Shown in pieces: positions 48,234-57,707 of a DNA stretch of 64,000 bases; positions within the stretch are counted from its first letter, which is position 1; every line of letters starts with the position of its first letter. The notes below the pieces were generated by a model. It was given only the letters and a program-made list of their open reading frames with translations. It had not been told where the DNA came from and searched no databases. The translations under genes and the position numbers were made by a program. Source of the stretch: Entomospira culicis (lineage in GTDB: Bacteria; Spirochaetota; Spirochaetia; WRBN01); assembly GCF_028748145.1 (NCBI RefSeq), contig NZ_CP118181.1:1302211-1366210 (forward strand). Reading direction: 5' to 3'.

Positions 48234-49598
48234 ATGCATCATTACACCAAAAAAATTCTTCCATTCTTTTTGTTATTTGCACTAATTTTACTCTCAATTG
48301 TGCTTGTTATATATCAAAAAGATAACTCCCCAGCACCGCTCCATTTAGCCACCCTCCATGAGGATCGGATGAATTTACCCATCCCATCTACCGTAGAGCA
48401 GGTGCAGATTAGGCATTACTTAAATGAAGAGAAAATAGAGTTTCATCGCCAGCCAAACGGTCAGTGGCAAGAGATTCATCATCAAGATTTGCTCATCGAT
48501 CAACAATTTATTCAACAACTCCTAGCGATGCTAAAGCAAGTCTCCGTGATTAGCGTAAAGAATGAGGAAATCCCGAACATAGATTGGGAGCCCCATTATA
48601 CACTGATGTTATATGGAGATAAGCAAGCGCTGACGCTTGATATTTACGCGCCAAATGCCAGTAAAAATGCCCATTTTATGCGTATTGCCGGTGAGGATAC
48701 GCTCTTTCTCTTAGATGCGCTTCTGGTACAACTGATTGCTCGCCCAATATCTAGCTACTATGAGATTTTACTGCCGACTCTCCATATCAACGCAATCCAA
48801 GAGCTTTGGTTAGAGAATCGTTATGGAAAGACGCATATTACACGAAAAGAGAGACCTCAATTTCTTAGTTTATATACATTTGTATCGCCTTATTTAGAAT
48901 ATAATGTTGACCAAAGTCGACTATCAGAAAATCTCTTACAATTGTGGGCGGGACGAACGCCAATTAATGTGATCTATAATTATCAGCCCAATGTTGATAG
49001 AGCCACCCGTGAAACCATGGGTCTCACTCATCCTCAAGCAGAATTCAAGGTTAGGCATCAAGATGGCTCGATATTTAGCATTGCCGTGGGGCTACCAGCC
49101 GATGAATTTCACTTTTATGCCTCGGAAATCGGAAAAGAAGATGTTTGGTTACTCCCTAGCGATTTAGCGTATCAACTGCTCAACATTGAACCCTTTACTA
49201 TCGCATCACGTGCCATTACACTTGCCCCGATCGAGGAAGTTAATGCCATTGAATTTTCCCACCTTGGCGATACTCATCGCTGGCAACGTACCCAAGAGGG
49301 AATTTTTCTCCTAAACCAAAAAGAAATGGCAGATAATGTCGCACGAAAACTCTTTCAGGAGATGCTCCTCTTGCACTACAGCGCCCCAAAATCAGCTGTA
49401 AAAGCATCGAGTAATCAACAGCAATCTTATCAAATTCAGTGGTATTTTACCAATCAATCCAGAAAAAAAGTCGCGTTTATCGGCCATACATCGCAATACC
49501 ATCGCGTTTATATCGACGAAATTGCAACGCCTTTCTTAATTGAATCAAAAAAACTGACCCAAAGGTGGCAAGAGTGGCAAAATATATCATTGGCGTAG
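48234..49598 (+). CDS. DUF4340-like membrane-anchored protein
   Basis: A 454-residue protein with an N-terminal helix (ILPFFLLFALILLSIVLVIY) and a periplasmic body. The repeated pattern of short strands (VEQVQIRHYLNEEKIEF followed by WQEIHHQDLLIDQQ, and later VNAIEFSHLGDTHRWQR) resembles DUF4340, which commonly follows GldG genes. It starts three bases after the GldG-like gene. Its 3' end overlaps rnhB by 34 bp. The function of the family is not established. Confidence 0.75.
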   Translation: MHHYTKKILPFFLLFALILLSIVLVIYQKDNSPAPLHLATLHEDRMNLPIPSTVEQVQIRHYLNEEKIEFHRQPNGQWQEIHHQDLLIDQQFIQQLLAMLKQVSVISVKNEEIPNIDWEPHYTLMLYGDKQALTLDIYAPNASKNAHFMRIAGEDTLFLLDALLVQLIARPISSYYEILLPTLHINAIQELWLENRYGKTHITRKERPQFLSLYTFVSPYLEYNVDQSRLSENLLQLWAGRTPINVIYNYQPNVDRATRETMGLTHPQAEFKVRHQDGSIFSIAVGLPADEFHFYASEIGKEDVWLLPSDLAYQLLNIEPFTIASRAITLAPIEEVNAIEFSHLGDTHRWQRTQEGIFLLNQKEMADNVARKLFQEMLLLHYSAPKSAVKASSNQQQSYQIQWYFTNQSRKKVAFIGHTSQYHRVYIDEIATPFLIESKKLTQRWQEWQNISLA

Positions 49599-50137
49599 AT
49601 GAAGTGGGCAGAGGCGCATTAGCTGGTCCAGTTTGCTCGGTAGCCGTCGCCATAAAAGTCAACGAGATCATACCCTTTAAGATCAATGACTCAAAGAAGT
49701 TATCAAAAAAACGCATCGAAACATTAGCCCCGCTCATTATGCAACGATATCGTTACGGAATAGGATTCGTCTCACCTCAAACCATCGATAAAATCAATAT
49801 CTTGCAAGCAACCCTTCTTTCAATGCAACTAGCCGTAAAACGTTTACAGATAAATCATTACGACAGCATAAATATTCTGGTGGATGGCAATAAGCTCCCT
49901 TCATTTGATCATCCTGCACAATGTATTGTGAAAGGTGATCAACAAGAGGAAAGTATCATGCTCGCCTCGATTCTAGCAAAATATATACGCGATAGCTATA
50001 TGCAACGCATGCATCACTTTTATTCTATGTATAACTTTACGCAACATGTCGGCTATCCCACTACTGCACACAAAGATGCTATCAAAAAGCACGGATACTC
50101 GCCGATTCATCGATTATCTTTTCAACTTAAGCGTTAA
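49565..50137 (+). CDS. rnhB: Ribonuclease HII
   Basis: Removes ribonucleotides from DNA, 190 residues. The N-terminal GVDEVGRGALAGPVCSVAV holds the first Asp-Glu pair, ILVDGNKLP a further catalytic Asp, and SIMLASILAKYIRDSYM a conserved helix. It has no ATG; the GTG at 49565, or another at 49574, starts inside the DUF4340 gene. Its 3' end overlaps the convergent FlgG-like gene by 11 bp. Together with RNase HI the organism has both RNase H types. Confidence 0.93.
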   Translation: MARVAKYIIGVDEVGRGALAGPVCSVAVAIKVNEIIPFKINDSKKLSKKRIETLAPLIMQRYRYGIGFVSPQTIDKINILQATLLSMQLAVKRLQINHYDSINILVDGNKLPSFDHPAQCIVKGDQQEESIMLASILAKYIRDSYMQRMHHFYSMYNFTQHVGYPTTAHKDAIKKHGYSPIHRLSFQLKR

Positions 50138-51017
50138 TGTCATTCGCTGTCTCTTGATCAAATAACATCAACGGTGCAACGCCCTTAACCAAATCGCTAA
50201 AACGTTTGATACTCTGAGCGGTTTGCCCCATCTGTAACTGCGACTTAAGTAAATGATCGAGCATGTAAAAGCGAAAATCATAATCACCCTGCGGATTCTC
50301 TTGCTTAATCTTAAAGAGTAAATCACTCAAACGTGCCAAGATACGCTCCACTTTTACCGTACTTAACTCCAACGAACGTGATTGAATTTGATAATCGCTT
50401 GAGGTGCGCGAAGAGTCAGCAAAGAGAAAAAATCCATCTTTATTCTCTGTTAGCACACCATTCTCTACGTCGCTCGGTAAATAAAGCTCAAAGTCATAGA
50501 GATCGCGCACCATACCATCCTTAACAAGCTGTAAAGTCTTCCCACTAGCATCCATCGTCAACAGTGGCACATCCGCCCGATCAATCTGCAAGGAAGGAAC
50601 AAGCGCATGTCCCTCCTCCGTTACCACTAAATTTTGGGCATTAAGACGAAAATTCCCATTGCGTGTAAACTTAATACCATCAGGCGTTTGAATTTTAAAA
50701 AATCCACCGCCAATAATTGCAAAATCAAGAAAATTCGCCGTAGGAATAATCTCTCCCTGTGCCATAAAGAGCGGTTGATCCCCAATTTCAGGAATACCCG
50801 CAGTAGAATATTGAATATCTTTCGCCTTAAATCCAAAATCAGCAGAGAAGAAAAGCTCCGCCAAGAGTAAATCAAACAACTCCTCTTTACTAGCGCTCTC
50901 CTCAAAGTCCAAAATTGCATGCCAAGCAAAAGCTCCCCTACGAGGCGCTTGCGCCGTAACCGAAAGAGAGAGCATAAATATAGAAATAGTCACAGAAAGA
51001 AAATAATATTTCAACAT
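50127..51017 (-). CDS. Secreted FlgG/FlgF-like flagellar rod-domain protein
   Basis: A 296-residue protein with a Sec signal peptide (YYFLSVTISIFMLSLSVTAQA). The central stretch FLDFAIIGGGFFKIQTPDGI followed by KFTRNGNFRLNAQNLVVTEEG is the classical FlgE/F/G rod-hook motif, and the end (LLKSQLQMGQTAQSIKRFSDL) resembles the C-terminal coiled region of rod proteins. Typical FlgF and FlgG lack signal peptides because they leave through the flagellar secretion system. This Sec-exported relative is therefore not a standard rod subunit; related proteins occur in spirochaetes. A role in periplasmic flagella is likely but unproven. Confidence 0.75.
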   Translation of the reverse strand: MLKYYFLSVTISIFMLSLSVTAQAPRRGAFAWHAILDFEESASKEELFDLLLAELFFSADFGFKAKDIQYSTAGIPEIGDQPLFMAQGEIIPTANFLDFAIIGGGFFKIQTPDGIKFTRNGNFRLNAQNLVVTEEGHALVPSLQIDRADVPLLTMDASGKTLQLVKDGMVRDLYDFELYLPSDVENGVLTENKDGFFLFADSSRTSSDYQIQSRSLELSTVKVERILARLSDLLFKIKQENPQGDYDFRFYMLDHLLKSQLQMGQTAQSIKRFSDLVKGVAPLMLFDQETANDINA

Positions 51018-51029
51018 AAAATACCGTTC

Positions 51030-52004
51030 CTAAGGACGAATTTGATTAACAGGCGTATCGGGTTGCTGACCAGTAAGTACGCGCAGGACATTCCCCGCCG
51101 CCACTCGTTTAGCCTCACTCTCCGACTCAACGCTATAATAGGCACAATGATCAGAGAGAATAACATTTTCCAAAGTCAATAATGCAGAATCAGGATTTAA
51201 AGGCTCCATCGCAAAGACATCCAATCCTGCCCCCGCTATCTTATCGCTACGTAATGCCTCCACCAAATCACTCTCATTAATAAGAGAACCACGTGCCGTA
51301 TTAATTAAAATAACCCCATCCTTCATCATTGCAATCGTCTTTGTGTTAATCATACCACGGGTTTCACTCGTAGAAGGTAAATGGAGAGAGAGATAATCAC
51401 ACATAGGCAATAATTGCTCTATGGTATCCACTTTTTTAACCCCCAAGCGACGAGCAGTGTTCGCATCAACATGGGGATCGTACATTAAAAGTTCAGCTAA
51501 GCCAAAGCTTTGAAGGCGTGCTGCCAGCTGTTTTGCCGTAGCCCCAAAGCCAACAAAACCCATACGACGGCCACTCATGCGATGTACCGCACGCTCACCG
51601 GCAGTATTCCATCGACCTAAACGAACTTGTTTATCGATATAAAGAAGATTTCTAGCCAAAGCCAAGAGCATTGCCAACGAGTGCGTTGCAACCTCTTCCA
51701 CCGCGGCCACAGGAACTGAGGTAACCCAGATGCCTTTAGCTGTAGCAGCCTCGATATCGATGGCATCAGTACCCACGCCATAGCGCGCGATAATTTTACA
51801 CTTAGTAAGCTGATCGATGGTTTTTTTTGAAATAGTGGTTTGATAGGCTAAAATCGCATCTACGTCTTTAAAATACGCGATGTTTTCATCCGTTTCAAGA
51901 GTGAAATTGTAAACCAAAAATTCCACTTGTAGTGCCGAAAAAATTTTTCGTTCCTCTTCATGATTATTATTCGAACGATCCCCGACCACGGCTATTTTAA
52001 ACAT
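51030..52004 (-). CDS. D-isomer-specific 2-hydroxyacid dehydrogenase
   Basis: NAD-dependent oxidoreductase of the SerA/CtBP superfamily, 324 residues. The nucleotide-binding segment is MGFVGFGATAKQLAARLQSF; the glycine pattern GxGxxG is weakened because the third Gly is replaced. Catalytic Arg (NTARGSLI), Glu (FAMEPLNPDS) and His (SDHCAYYS) are present. The start follows GGAGG by about six bases, and it has its own promoter upstream. It lies downstream of the 16S-tRNA-Ile unit but is separated by a terminator. Substrate unknown; glycerate, lactate or 3-phosphoglycerate are family options. Confidence 0.88.
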   Translation of the reverse strand: MFKIAVVGDRSNNNHEEERKIFSALQVEFLVYNFTLETDENIAYFKDVDAILAYQTTISKKTIDQLTKCKIIARYGVGTDAIDIEAATAKGIWVTSVPVAAVEEVATHSLAMLLALARNLLYIDKQVRLGRWNTAGERAVHRMSGRRMGFVGFGATAKQLAARLQSFGLAELLMYDPHVDANTARRLGVKKVDTIEQLLPMCDYLSLHLPSTSETRGMINTKTIAMMKDGVILINTARGSLINESDLVEALRSDKIAGAGLDVFAMEPLNPDSALLTLENVILSDHCAYYSVESESEAKRVAAGNVLRVLTGQQPDTPVNQIRP

Positions 52005-52039
52005 GCAATTCCTCCAGATTTATGCGATTCTTCTGTTTT

Positions 52040-52068
52040 AGTATAAATTAAATAAGAGAATTAGTCAA
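52040..52068 (-). promoter_or_regulatory. Promoter of the hydroxyacid dehydrogenase gene
   Basis: TTGACT (52063-52068), a 17-bp spacer and TATACT (52040-52045) on the minus strand, downstream of the tRNA-Ile terminator. Confidence 0.7.
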
Positions 52069-52079
52069 TAAGATATGGA

Positions 52080-52116
52080 GAAAAAAAGAGGAGTAAACAG
52101 AAAAATGTTTACTCCT
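52080..52116 (-). terminator. Terminator of the 16S-tRNA-Ile transcript
   Basis: A perfect 10-bp stem, AGGAGTAAAC (52089-52098) with GTTTACTCCT (52107-52116), is followed on the minus strand by a CT-CTTTTTTT run. It starts two bases after the tRNA-Ile 3' end and shows that the rRNA transcript stops before any 23S gene. Confidence 0.88.
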
Positions 52117-52118
52117 AA

Positions 52119-52192
52119 TGGGCTCGACAAGATTTGAACTTGTGACCCCTGCCTTATCAGAGCAGTGCTCTAACCAACTGAGCTACGAGCCC
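52119..52192 (-). tRNA. tRNA-Ile (anticodon GAT)
   Basis: A 74-nt minus-strand cloverleaf: acceptor GGGCTCG with CGAGCCC, discriminator A, D-loop TAGCTCAGTTGGTTAGAGC, and anticodon loop CTGATAA with GAT. It lies about 118 bp downstream of 16S rRNA, the usual spacer tRNA position. CCA is not encoded. Confidence 0.95.
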
Positions 52193-52306
52193 GTAATTCC
52201 TTTTAATATAGGGAAATATAAAAGGAAAAGGAAAGAGATACGCTTGAGTGAAGTCATTGGTCTAGTTTAAAGTTTAGATGTGTACTACATCTACTATTAC
52301 CTTTCT

Positions 52307-53848
<1,542 letters not shown>

Positions 53849-54058
53849 TTTATGAACTCTGGATTGCTCCAAAGTCTTTTTCAATTATCATTAACAATTT
53901 ATTCTTTAAACTCAACTTCTTGACTTCAAACCCAAGCGTATCTCTCTCCCTTCCCTATTCTTAAACAAAGCACTCAAGATTCTTCTCATCATCTTCGTTA
54001 CTTTAGACTGGCAAACTCACGTTTCTTTCAACCACTCTTGCTCGCTTCATCCTCCATT
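53849..54058 (-). other. 16S rRNA leader region
   Basis: About 200 bp between the predicted rRNA promoter and the 16S 5' end, pyrimidine-rich on the plus strand. It should contain RNase III or antitermination signals, but none is recognised with confidence. No open frame of interest. Confidence 0.5.
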
Positions 54059-54087
54059 ACTATAACCCATCGCCTAACTTTTGTCAA
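54059..54087 (-). promoter_or_regulatory. 16S rRNA promoter
   Basis: TTGACA (54082-54087), a 17-bp spacer and TATAGT (54059-54064) on the minus strand. A-tract-rich sequence immediately upstream (54096-54130) could act as an UP element. Confidence 0.75.
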
Positions 54088-54191
54088 CCCATTTTCTCTA
54101 AAAAAATGAAAAAATGTTTCAAAAAATCCATAACTCTATGACAAGAAACAACTTAAAATTAAAAAAATATTTCTTCTGTCCCCTTATTCTA

Positions 54192-54221
54192 TAAAAAAAA
54201 AGAGAAGGGCTTGCGCCCTTC
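54192..54221 (-). terminator. Terminator after lipoprotein paralogue 1
   Basis: GAAGGGC (54204-54210), loop TTGC, GCCCTTC (54215-54221), followed on the minus strand by a T-run of eight or nine (plus-strand A-run 54193-54200). Confidence 0.9.
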
Positions 54222-54257
54222 CCTATCTCATAAGCTATACCCACACTTATAGATATG

Positions 54258-55130
54258 CTATGACTCTACTCTAAACCTAAAAAATTTATCCAACTGCGCT
54301 ACACTATGATCGCTATTAAGTGGCATATAAAACTCATAGTCCAAATAATTAGTACTAATTAGAAGCCCCCACATTACATAAAATTCTTCGCCAACTGAGA
54401 GCCTAATAGATTTTATGTCGCTATCCGTGGTTAACCAAGAGCGAAAATCATGCTTTAATGGACTTGCAATGTAGATCCCATTCCCACGTCGTATTAGTTG
54501 TGATGCCCTCCCCAGACGAGCATAATGAGGACTTCCCCCCTCTCTCATATCAATGCTCAACGTTTTCAAAGGAGTCGATGGAAAGATTGTGACCTCAATA
54601 TCTGTGGTTATCCCACCAAAGCTTTTATAAGCCTGTTCCCGTTGCTCTGCACTAAAAAATTGCGCATTCTCATTAAAAACTAACTTAAAATCATCTAACC
54701 TATCTACTGGTACCAATGTATAAGCAATGTTAATCCATCCATCCACCATCCTCTCTGGAATAGGGTATTCACCTCTAATAAAATTAAAATCAAAATCTAC
54801 CTTTCCGATCTCAACATTGTCGTTCCCGCCGTTGTCATTCCCGCCGTTGTCATTCCCGCCGTTGTCGTTCCCGCCGTTGTCGTTCCCGCCGTTGTCGTTC
54901 CCGCCGTTGTCGTTCCCGCCGTTGTCGTTCCCGCCGTTGTCATTTCCGCCGTTGTCATTTCCGCCGTTGTCGTTCCCACCGTTGTCGTTCCCGCCGTTGT
55001 CATCCCCGCCGTTGTCAAGACCACCGTTGTCCTTTCCACCGTCATCGGGGGTCGAATTTTTGGGATTACACGCCACCAACGCCATAAGCGCCACTAGCCA
55101 CCACATACGTTTTAAGACTGTTTTTACCAT
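54258..55130 (-). CDS. Asn/Gly/Asp-repeat lipoprotein, paralogue 1
   Basis: A 290-residue surface or periplasmic lipoprotein. The signal peptide ends in the lipobox LVAC (Cys21), followed by NPKNSTPDDGGKD and a long NGGND pentapeptide tract (about residues 30-106), presumably a flexible linker. The C-terminal ~180 residues form the conserved domain of the family (VPVDRLDDFK early, PLNSDHSVAQLDKFFRFRV at the end). It is more divergent in this domain than paralogues 2 and 3 are from each other. Each copy has its own promoter and terminator. The function is unknown; I do not recognise the domain. Confidence 0.85.
   Translation of the reverse strand: MVKTVLKRMWWLVALMALVACNPKNSTPDDGGKDNGGLDNGGDDNGGNDNGGNDNGGNDNGGNDNGGNDNGGNDNGGNDNGGNDNGGNDNGGNDNGGNDNGGNDNVEIGKVDFDFNFIRGEYPIPERMVDGWINIAYTLVPVDRLDDFKLVFNENAQFFSAEQREQAYKSFGGITTDIEVTIFPSTPLKTLSIDMREGGSPHYARLGRASQLIRRGNGIYIASPLKHDFRSWLTTDSDIKSIRLSVGEEFYVMWGLLISTNYLDYEFYMPLNSDHSVAQLDKFFRFRVES
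54816..55040 (-). repeat. 15-bp tandem repeat encoding Asn-Gly-Gly-Asn-Asp units
   Basis: Fifteen consecutive 15-bp units (225 bp). The consensus on the plus strand is GTTGTCGTTCCCGCC, with single-base variants; units 9-10 carry ATTTCC and the last two encode Leu or Lys variants. It lies in frame in paralogue 1. Copy number can change by multiples of five residues without frameshift. Confidence 0.95.
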
Positions 55131-55164
55131 ATTCTTCTCCTTCTATACCTTATAGAATACTTTT

Positions 55165-55194
55165 ATTATATCATACTTGCATAAAATCTTTCAA
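55165..55194 (-). promoter_or_regulatory. Promoter of lipoprotein paralogue 1
   Basis: TTGAAA (55189-55194), an 18-bp spacer and TATAAT (55165-55170) on the minus strand; the same arrangement precedes paralogue 2. The leader contains AAGGAGAAG before the ATG. Confidence 0.7.
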
Positions 55195-55213
55195 TAACAA
55201 AATAATATTTTTA

Positions 55214-55240
55214 AAAAAGAGAAGGGCTTGCGCCCCTCCC
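55214..55240 (-). terminator. Terminator after lipoprotein paralogue 2
   Basis: A GAAGGGC-TTGC-GCCCCTC hairpin with a T-run on the minus strand, nearly identical to the terminator of paralogue 1, so it was duplicated with the gene. Confidence 0.8.
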
Positions 55241-55280
55241 TCATCTTTTCGCTTTACATTAAGGATTAATCAAATGGTAT

Positions 55281-56144
55281 CTAGTTTACCACGCTAAATC
55301 GGAAAAATTTATCCAACTGCTCTACCGTATGATCGCTATTAAGTGGGCTATAAATTACGGTATCATTCAAATTACTATGGACAGAAGCATATCCCCACAT
55401 GACATAAAAATCGGGACCGAGATAGAATTCGTGTCCCACACGTAAGGTAGCAGCAGCCTTCACATCCCCATCAGACTTGCTCCAGCGAGAAAAATTCGTG
55501 CTTGCAGGATCAAGCGCCCATGCACCCGTACCGCGTACTACGGGAAAAGTACCCACCCCACTGCGAGTATAAGTTGGACCATCACTGGTTTCGGTAGCCT
55601 GCATTCTAATGTTCAATGTAACCGCAGAATCTAAAGGGATGCGGGTATGCGTAGAGGCGCTCCCAATATACGTTTCCGCACTCGTACTAGTGGCTGCAGC
55701 AAGCAATGCCGTTGTAGATTTAAATCTTGCGCCCTCAAAGTAAATTCTCTTATAGAGATCTAATCTATCTACAGGCACCAAGATGTATACCAAGTGGCCC
55801 GTATCGTAGTTGAACCCCGCATGTCCTGGAAAAGGTTGCCCATTGGGTAGATCAAAAGAGAACTCCACTCTTCCAATCGTAACGGTATTTCCATCGCCGT
55901 TGTCATTTCCACCGTTGTCGTTTCCATCGCCGTTGTCATTTCCACCGTTGTCGTTTCCATCGCCGTTGTCGTTTCCGCCGTTGTCGTTTCCGCCGTTGTC
56001 GTTTCCACCGTTGTCATTCCCGCCGTTGTCAAGACCACCGTTGTCCTTTCCACCGTCATCGGGGGTCGAATTTTTGGGATTACACGCCACCAACGCCATA
56101 AGCGCCACTAGCCACCACATACGTTTTAATACTGTTTTTACCAT
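55281..56144 (-). CDS. Asn/Gly/Asp-repeat lipoprotein, paralogue 2
   Basis: A 287-residue lipoprotein with a signal peptide and first ~40 residues identical to paralogue 1 (lipobox LVAC). The linker mixes NGGND and NGDGND units (15 and 18 bp). The C-terminal domain (FSFDLPNGQPFPGHAGFNYD early; later SAETYIGSAS, VTLNIRMQATETSDGPTY and FYLGPDFYVMWGYAS) is closely similar to paralogue 3. It ends with PLNSDHTVEQLDKFFRFSV. Probably surface-exposed or periplasmic; function unknown. The identical upstream regions indicate a recent duplication or gene conversion with paralogue 1. Confidence 0.85.
   Translation of the reverse strand: MVKTVLKRMWWLVALMALVACNPKNSTPDDGGKDNGGLDNGGNDNGGNDNGGNDNGGNDNGDGNDNGGNDNGDGNDNGGNDNGDGNTVTIGRVEFSFDLPNGQPFPGHAGFNYDTGHLVYILVPVDRLDLYKRIYFEGARFKSTTALLAAATSTSAETYIGSASTHTRIPLDSAVTLNIRMQATETSDGPTYTRSGVGTFPVVRGTGAWALDPASTNFSRWSKSDGDVKAAATLRVGHEFYLGPDFYVMWGYASVHSNLNDTVIYSPLNSDHTVEQLDKFFRFSVVN
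55889..56054 (-). repeat. Mixed 15/18-bp tandem repeat in paralogue 2
   Basis: Alternating units encode NGGND and NGDGND. Boundaries are approximate. Both unit lengths preserve the reading frame. Confidence 0.85.
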
Positions 56145-56178
56145 ATTCTTCTCCTTCTATACCTTATAGAATACTTTT

Positions 56179-56208
56179 ATTATATCATACTTACATAAAA
56201 TCTTGCAA
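56179..56208 (-). promoter_or_regulatory. Promoter of lipoprotein paralogue 2
   Basis: TTGCAA (56203-56208), an 18-bp spacer and TATAAT (56179-56184) on the minus strand; the surrounding ~60 bp match the paralogue 1 upstream region almost base for base. Confidence 0.65.
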
Positions 56209-56232
56209 TAGAAAAATAATATTTTTACAAAA

Positions 56233-56258
56233 AAAGGAAGAGGGTCGCCCCTCTTCCT
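56233..56258 (-). terminator. Terminator after lipoprotein paralogue 3
   Basis: A strong stem, AGGAAGAGGG with CCCTCTTCCT around a short loop, followed on the minus strand by a T-run (plus A-run 56229-56235). Confidence 0.85.
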
Positions 56259-56295
56259 AACCGCTTTATCTTTAAGGAATGATCAAATGATTCTT

Positions 56296-57087
56296 TTAGT
56301 CTACTACGCTAAATCGGAAAAATTTATCCAACTGCTCTACCGTATGATCGCTATTAAGTGGGCTATAAATTACGCTATTATCCGTAGCATGGCGAGAAGC
56401 ATACCCCCACATCACATAAAAATCGGAACCTAGATAGAATGCGTGTCCCTCACGCAAGGTAGCAGCATCTTTCACATCCGCATCAGCCTTGCTCCAGCGA
56501 GAAAAATTCGTGCTAGCAGGAGTAAACGGATTCAGTCCACTACCGCGTGCTACGGCATAAGTACCCGCGCCACTTCTGATAAAGCTTGGACCATCGCTGG
56601 TTTCGGTAGCCTGCATTCTGATGTTTAATGTAACCGCAGAACCTAAAGCGATGGTGGTATGCGCACTAGTGCGTCCAATATACGTTTCTGCACTTGTACT
56701 ATCAGCGGCTGCCTTAACCAATTCCGTAGTATTAGCAAATTTTGCGCCCTCGTGATAGATACTCTTATAGAGATCCAATCTATCTACCGGCACCAAGGTG
56801 TACACCAAGTAGCCCGTACCGTAGTCGTACCCCGCATGTCCTGGAAAGCCATCACCCTTCGGATCAAAGTTAAATTCAACCTGCCCAATTGTAACGATAT
56901 CCCCACCATTGTCGTTCCCACCATTGTCGTTCCCACCATTGTCGTTCCCACCATTGTCGTTCCCACCATTGTCAAGACCGCCGTTGTCCTTTCCGTCGTC
57001 ATCGGGCGTGGGTGTCTTGGGGCTACAAGATACGAGCGCAACGAGCGCTAGCAACCAAAAAGAACGTTTTAATACTTTTTTTACCAT
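56296..57087 (-). CDS. Asn/Gly/Asp-repeat lipoprotein, paralogue 3
   Basis: A 263-residue lipoprotein with a diverged signal peptide (MVKKVLKRSFWLLALVALVSC, lipobox LVSC) and the shortest linker, about five NGGND units. The C-terminal domain closely follows paralogue 2 (FPGHAGYDYGTGYLVYTLVP; later SAETYIGRTSAH and LGSDFYVMWGYAS). Because its signal peptide differs most and it is outermost in the array, it may be the oldest member. Function unknown. It has its own terminator; the upstream region is A+T-rich. Confidence 0.85.
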   Translation of the reverse strand: MVKKVLKRSFWLLALVALVSCSPKTPTPDDDGKDNGGLDNGGNDNGGNDNGGNDNGGNDNGGDIVTIGQVEFNFDPKGDGFPGHAGYDYGTGYLVYTLVPVDRLDLYKSIYHEGAKFANTTELVKAAADSTSAETYIGRTSAHTTIALGSAVTLNIRMQATETSDGPSFIRSGAGTYAVARGSGLNPFTPASTNFSRWSKADADVKDAATLREGHAFYLGSDFYVMWGYASRHATDNSVIYSPLNSDHTVEQLDKFFRFSVVD

Positions 57088-57276
57088 TTTCTTTATCCTC
57101 CACTCATCTACTATCTACTCTTTTTTTCAGAGTATATTTTATTGTACACTGCTTTTTTGTACTTGTAAACAAAAATTTTCACAATTTTTAGAAAATAGTT
57201 TTTTCACTATTGACTTTGATGGGGTATTCTCTTATTATCAAAGAATACATACTTTTTATAATAAGGAAGATATCCT

Positions 57277-57651
57277 ATGATTGACTTTAAAAATGGCTCG
57301 CTCATCAAGCTTGCACCCATCGAGATTAGCAAGATGCCCACCCCCGTCGATGCGATGTTGGTGGAGGGGGAAGAGATTCTCGCCGCCTTTAAGGCAATGC
57401 GCGATTCGCTGGTTTTTACCAACAAACGCGCTATCTCGATTAACTTGCAAGGCATGACAGGCAAGAAGATTGACTTTACCTCGCTACCCTACAGCAAGGT
57501 GCAAGCCTTCTCCATTGAGACCGCCGGCTCTTTCGACCTCGATTGCGAGATCGATTTAGTCTACAGTGGGCTGGGCACCGTGCGCTTTGAGATTAAAGGC
57601 AACTTTGACGTTATTAAATTTAATAAGATTATCAGCTCCTACGTGCTCTAA
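57277..57651 (+). CDS. Bacterial PH-domain protein
   Basis: A 124-residue protein resembling the bacterial Pleckstrin-homology family (PF08000 type). The pattern VEGEEILAAFKAMRDSLVFTN followed by KRAISINLQGMTGKKIDFTSLPYSKVQAFSIETAG is typical, ending in a helix (NFDVIKFNKIISSYVL). AAGGAAG lies upstream of the ATG. No membrane segment is seen. Its function in bacteria is unknown; it stands alone between the lipoprotein array and a terminator. Confidence 0.82.
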   Translation: MIDFKNGSLIKLAPIEISKMPTPVDAMLVEGEEILAAFKAMRDSLVFTNKRAISINLQGMTGKKIDFTSLPYSKVQAFSIETAGSFDLDCEIDLVYSGLGTVRFEIKGNFDVIKFNKIISSYVL

Positions 57652-57674
57652 ACTTTATACATTAATATAGAGAA

Positions 57675-57702
57675 TGCCCAGCTCAACACTGGGCACTTTT
57701 TT
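57675..57702 (+). terminator. Terminator between PH-domain gene and outer-membrane barrel gene
   Basis: TGCCCAG (57675-57681) and CTGGGCA (57689-57695) form a perfect 7-bp stem with a 7-nt loop, followed by CTTTTTT on the plus strand. Confidence 0.88.
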
Positions 57703-57707
57703 ATCAC

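Noticed and set aside
54816-55040. CRISPR-like array
   Set aside because: The 15-bp units are contiguous, in frame and without unique spacers; they encode a peptide linker. No CRISPR array or cas gene was seen in the window.
54727-56169. Long plus-strand frames of repeated Leu-Ser-Phe-Pro-Pro units opposite the lipoprotein genes
   Set aside because: They are the complement of the NGGND repeat tracts, without ribosome-binding sites; the minus-strand frames have lipobox signal peptides, promoters and terminators.
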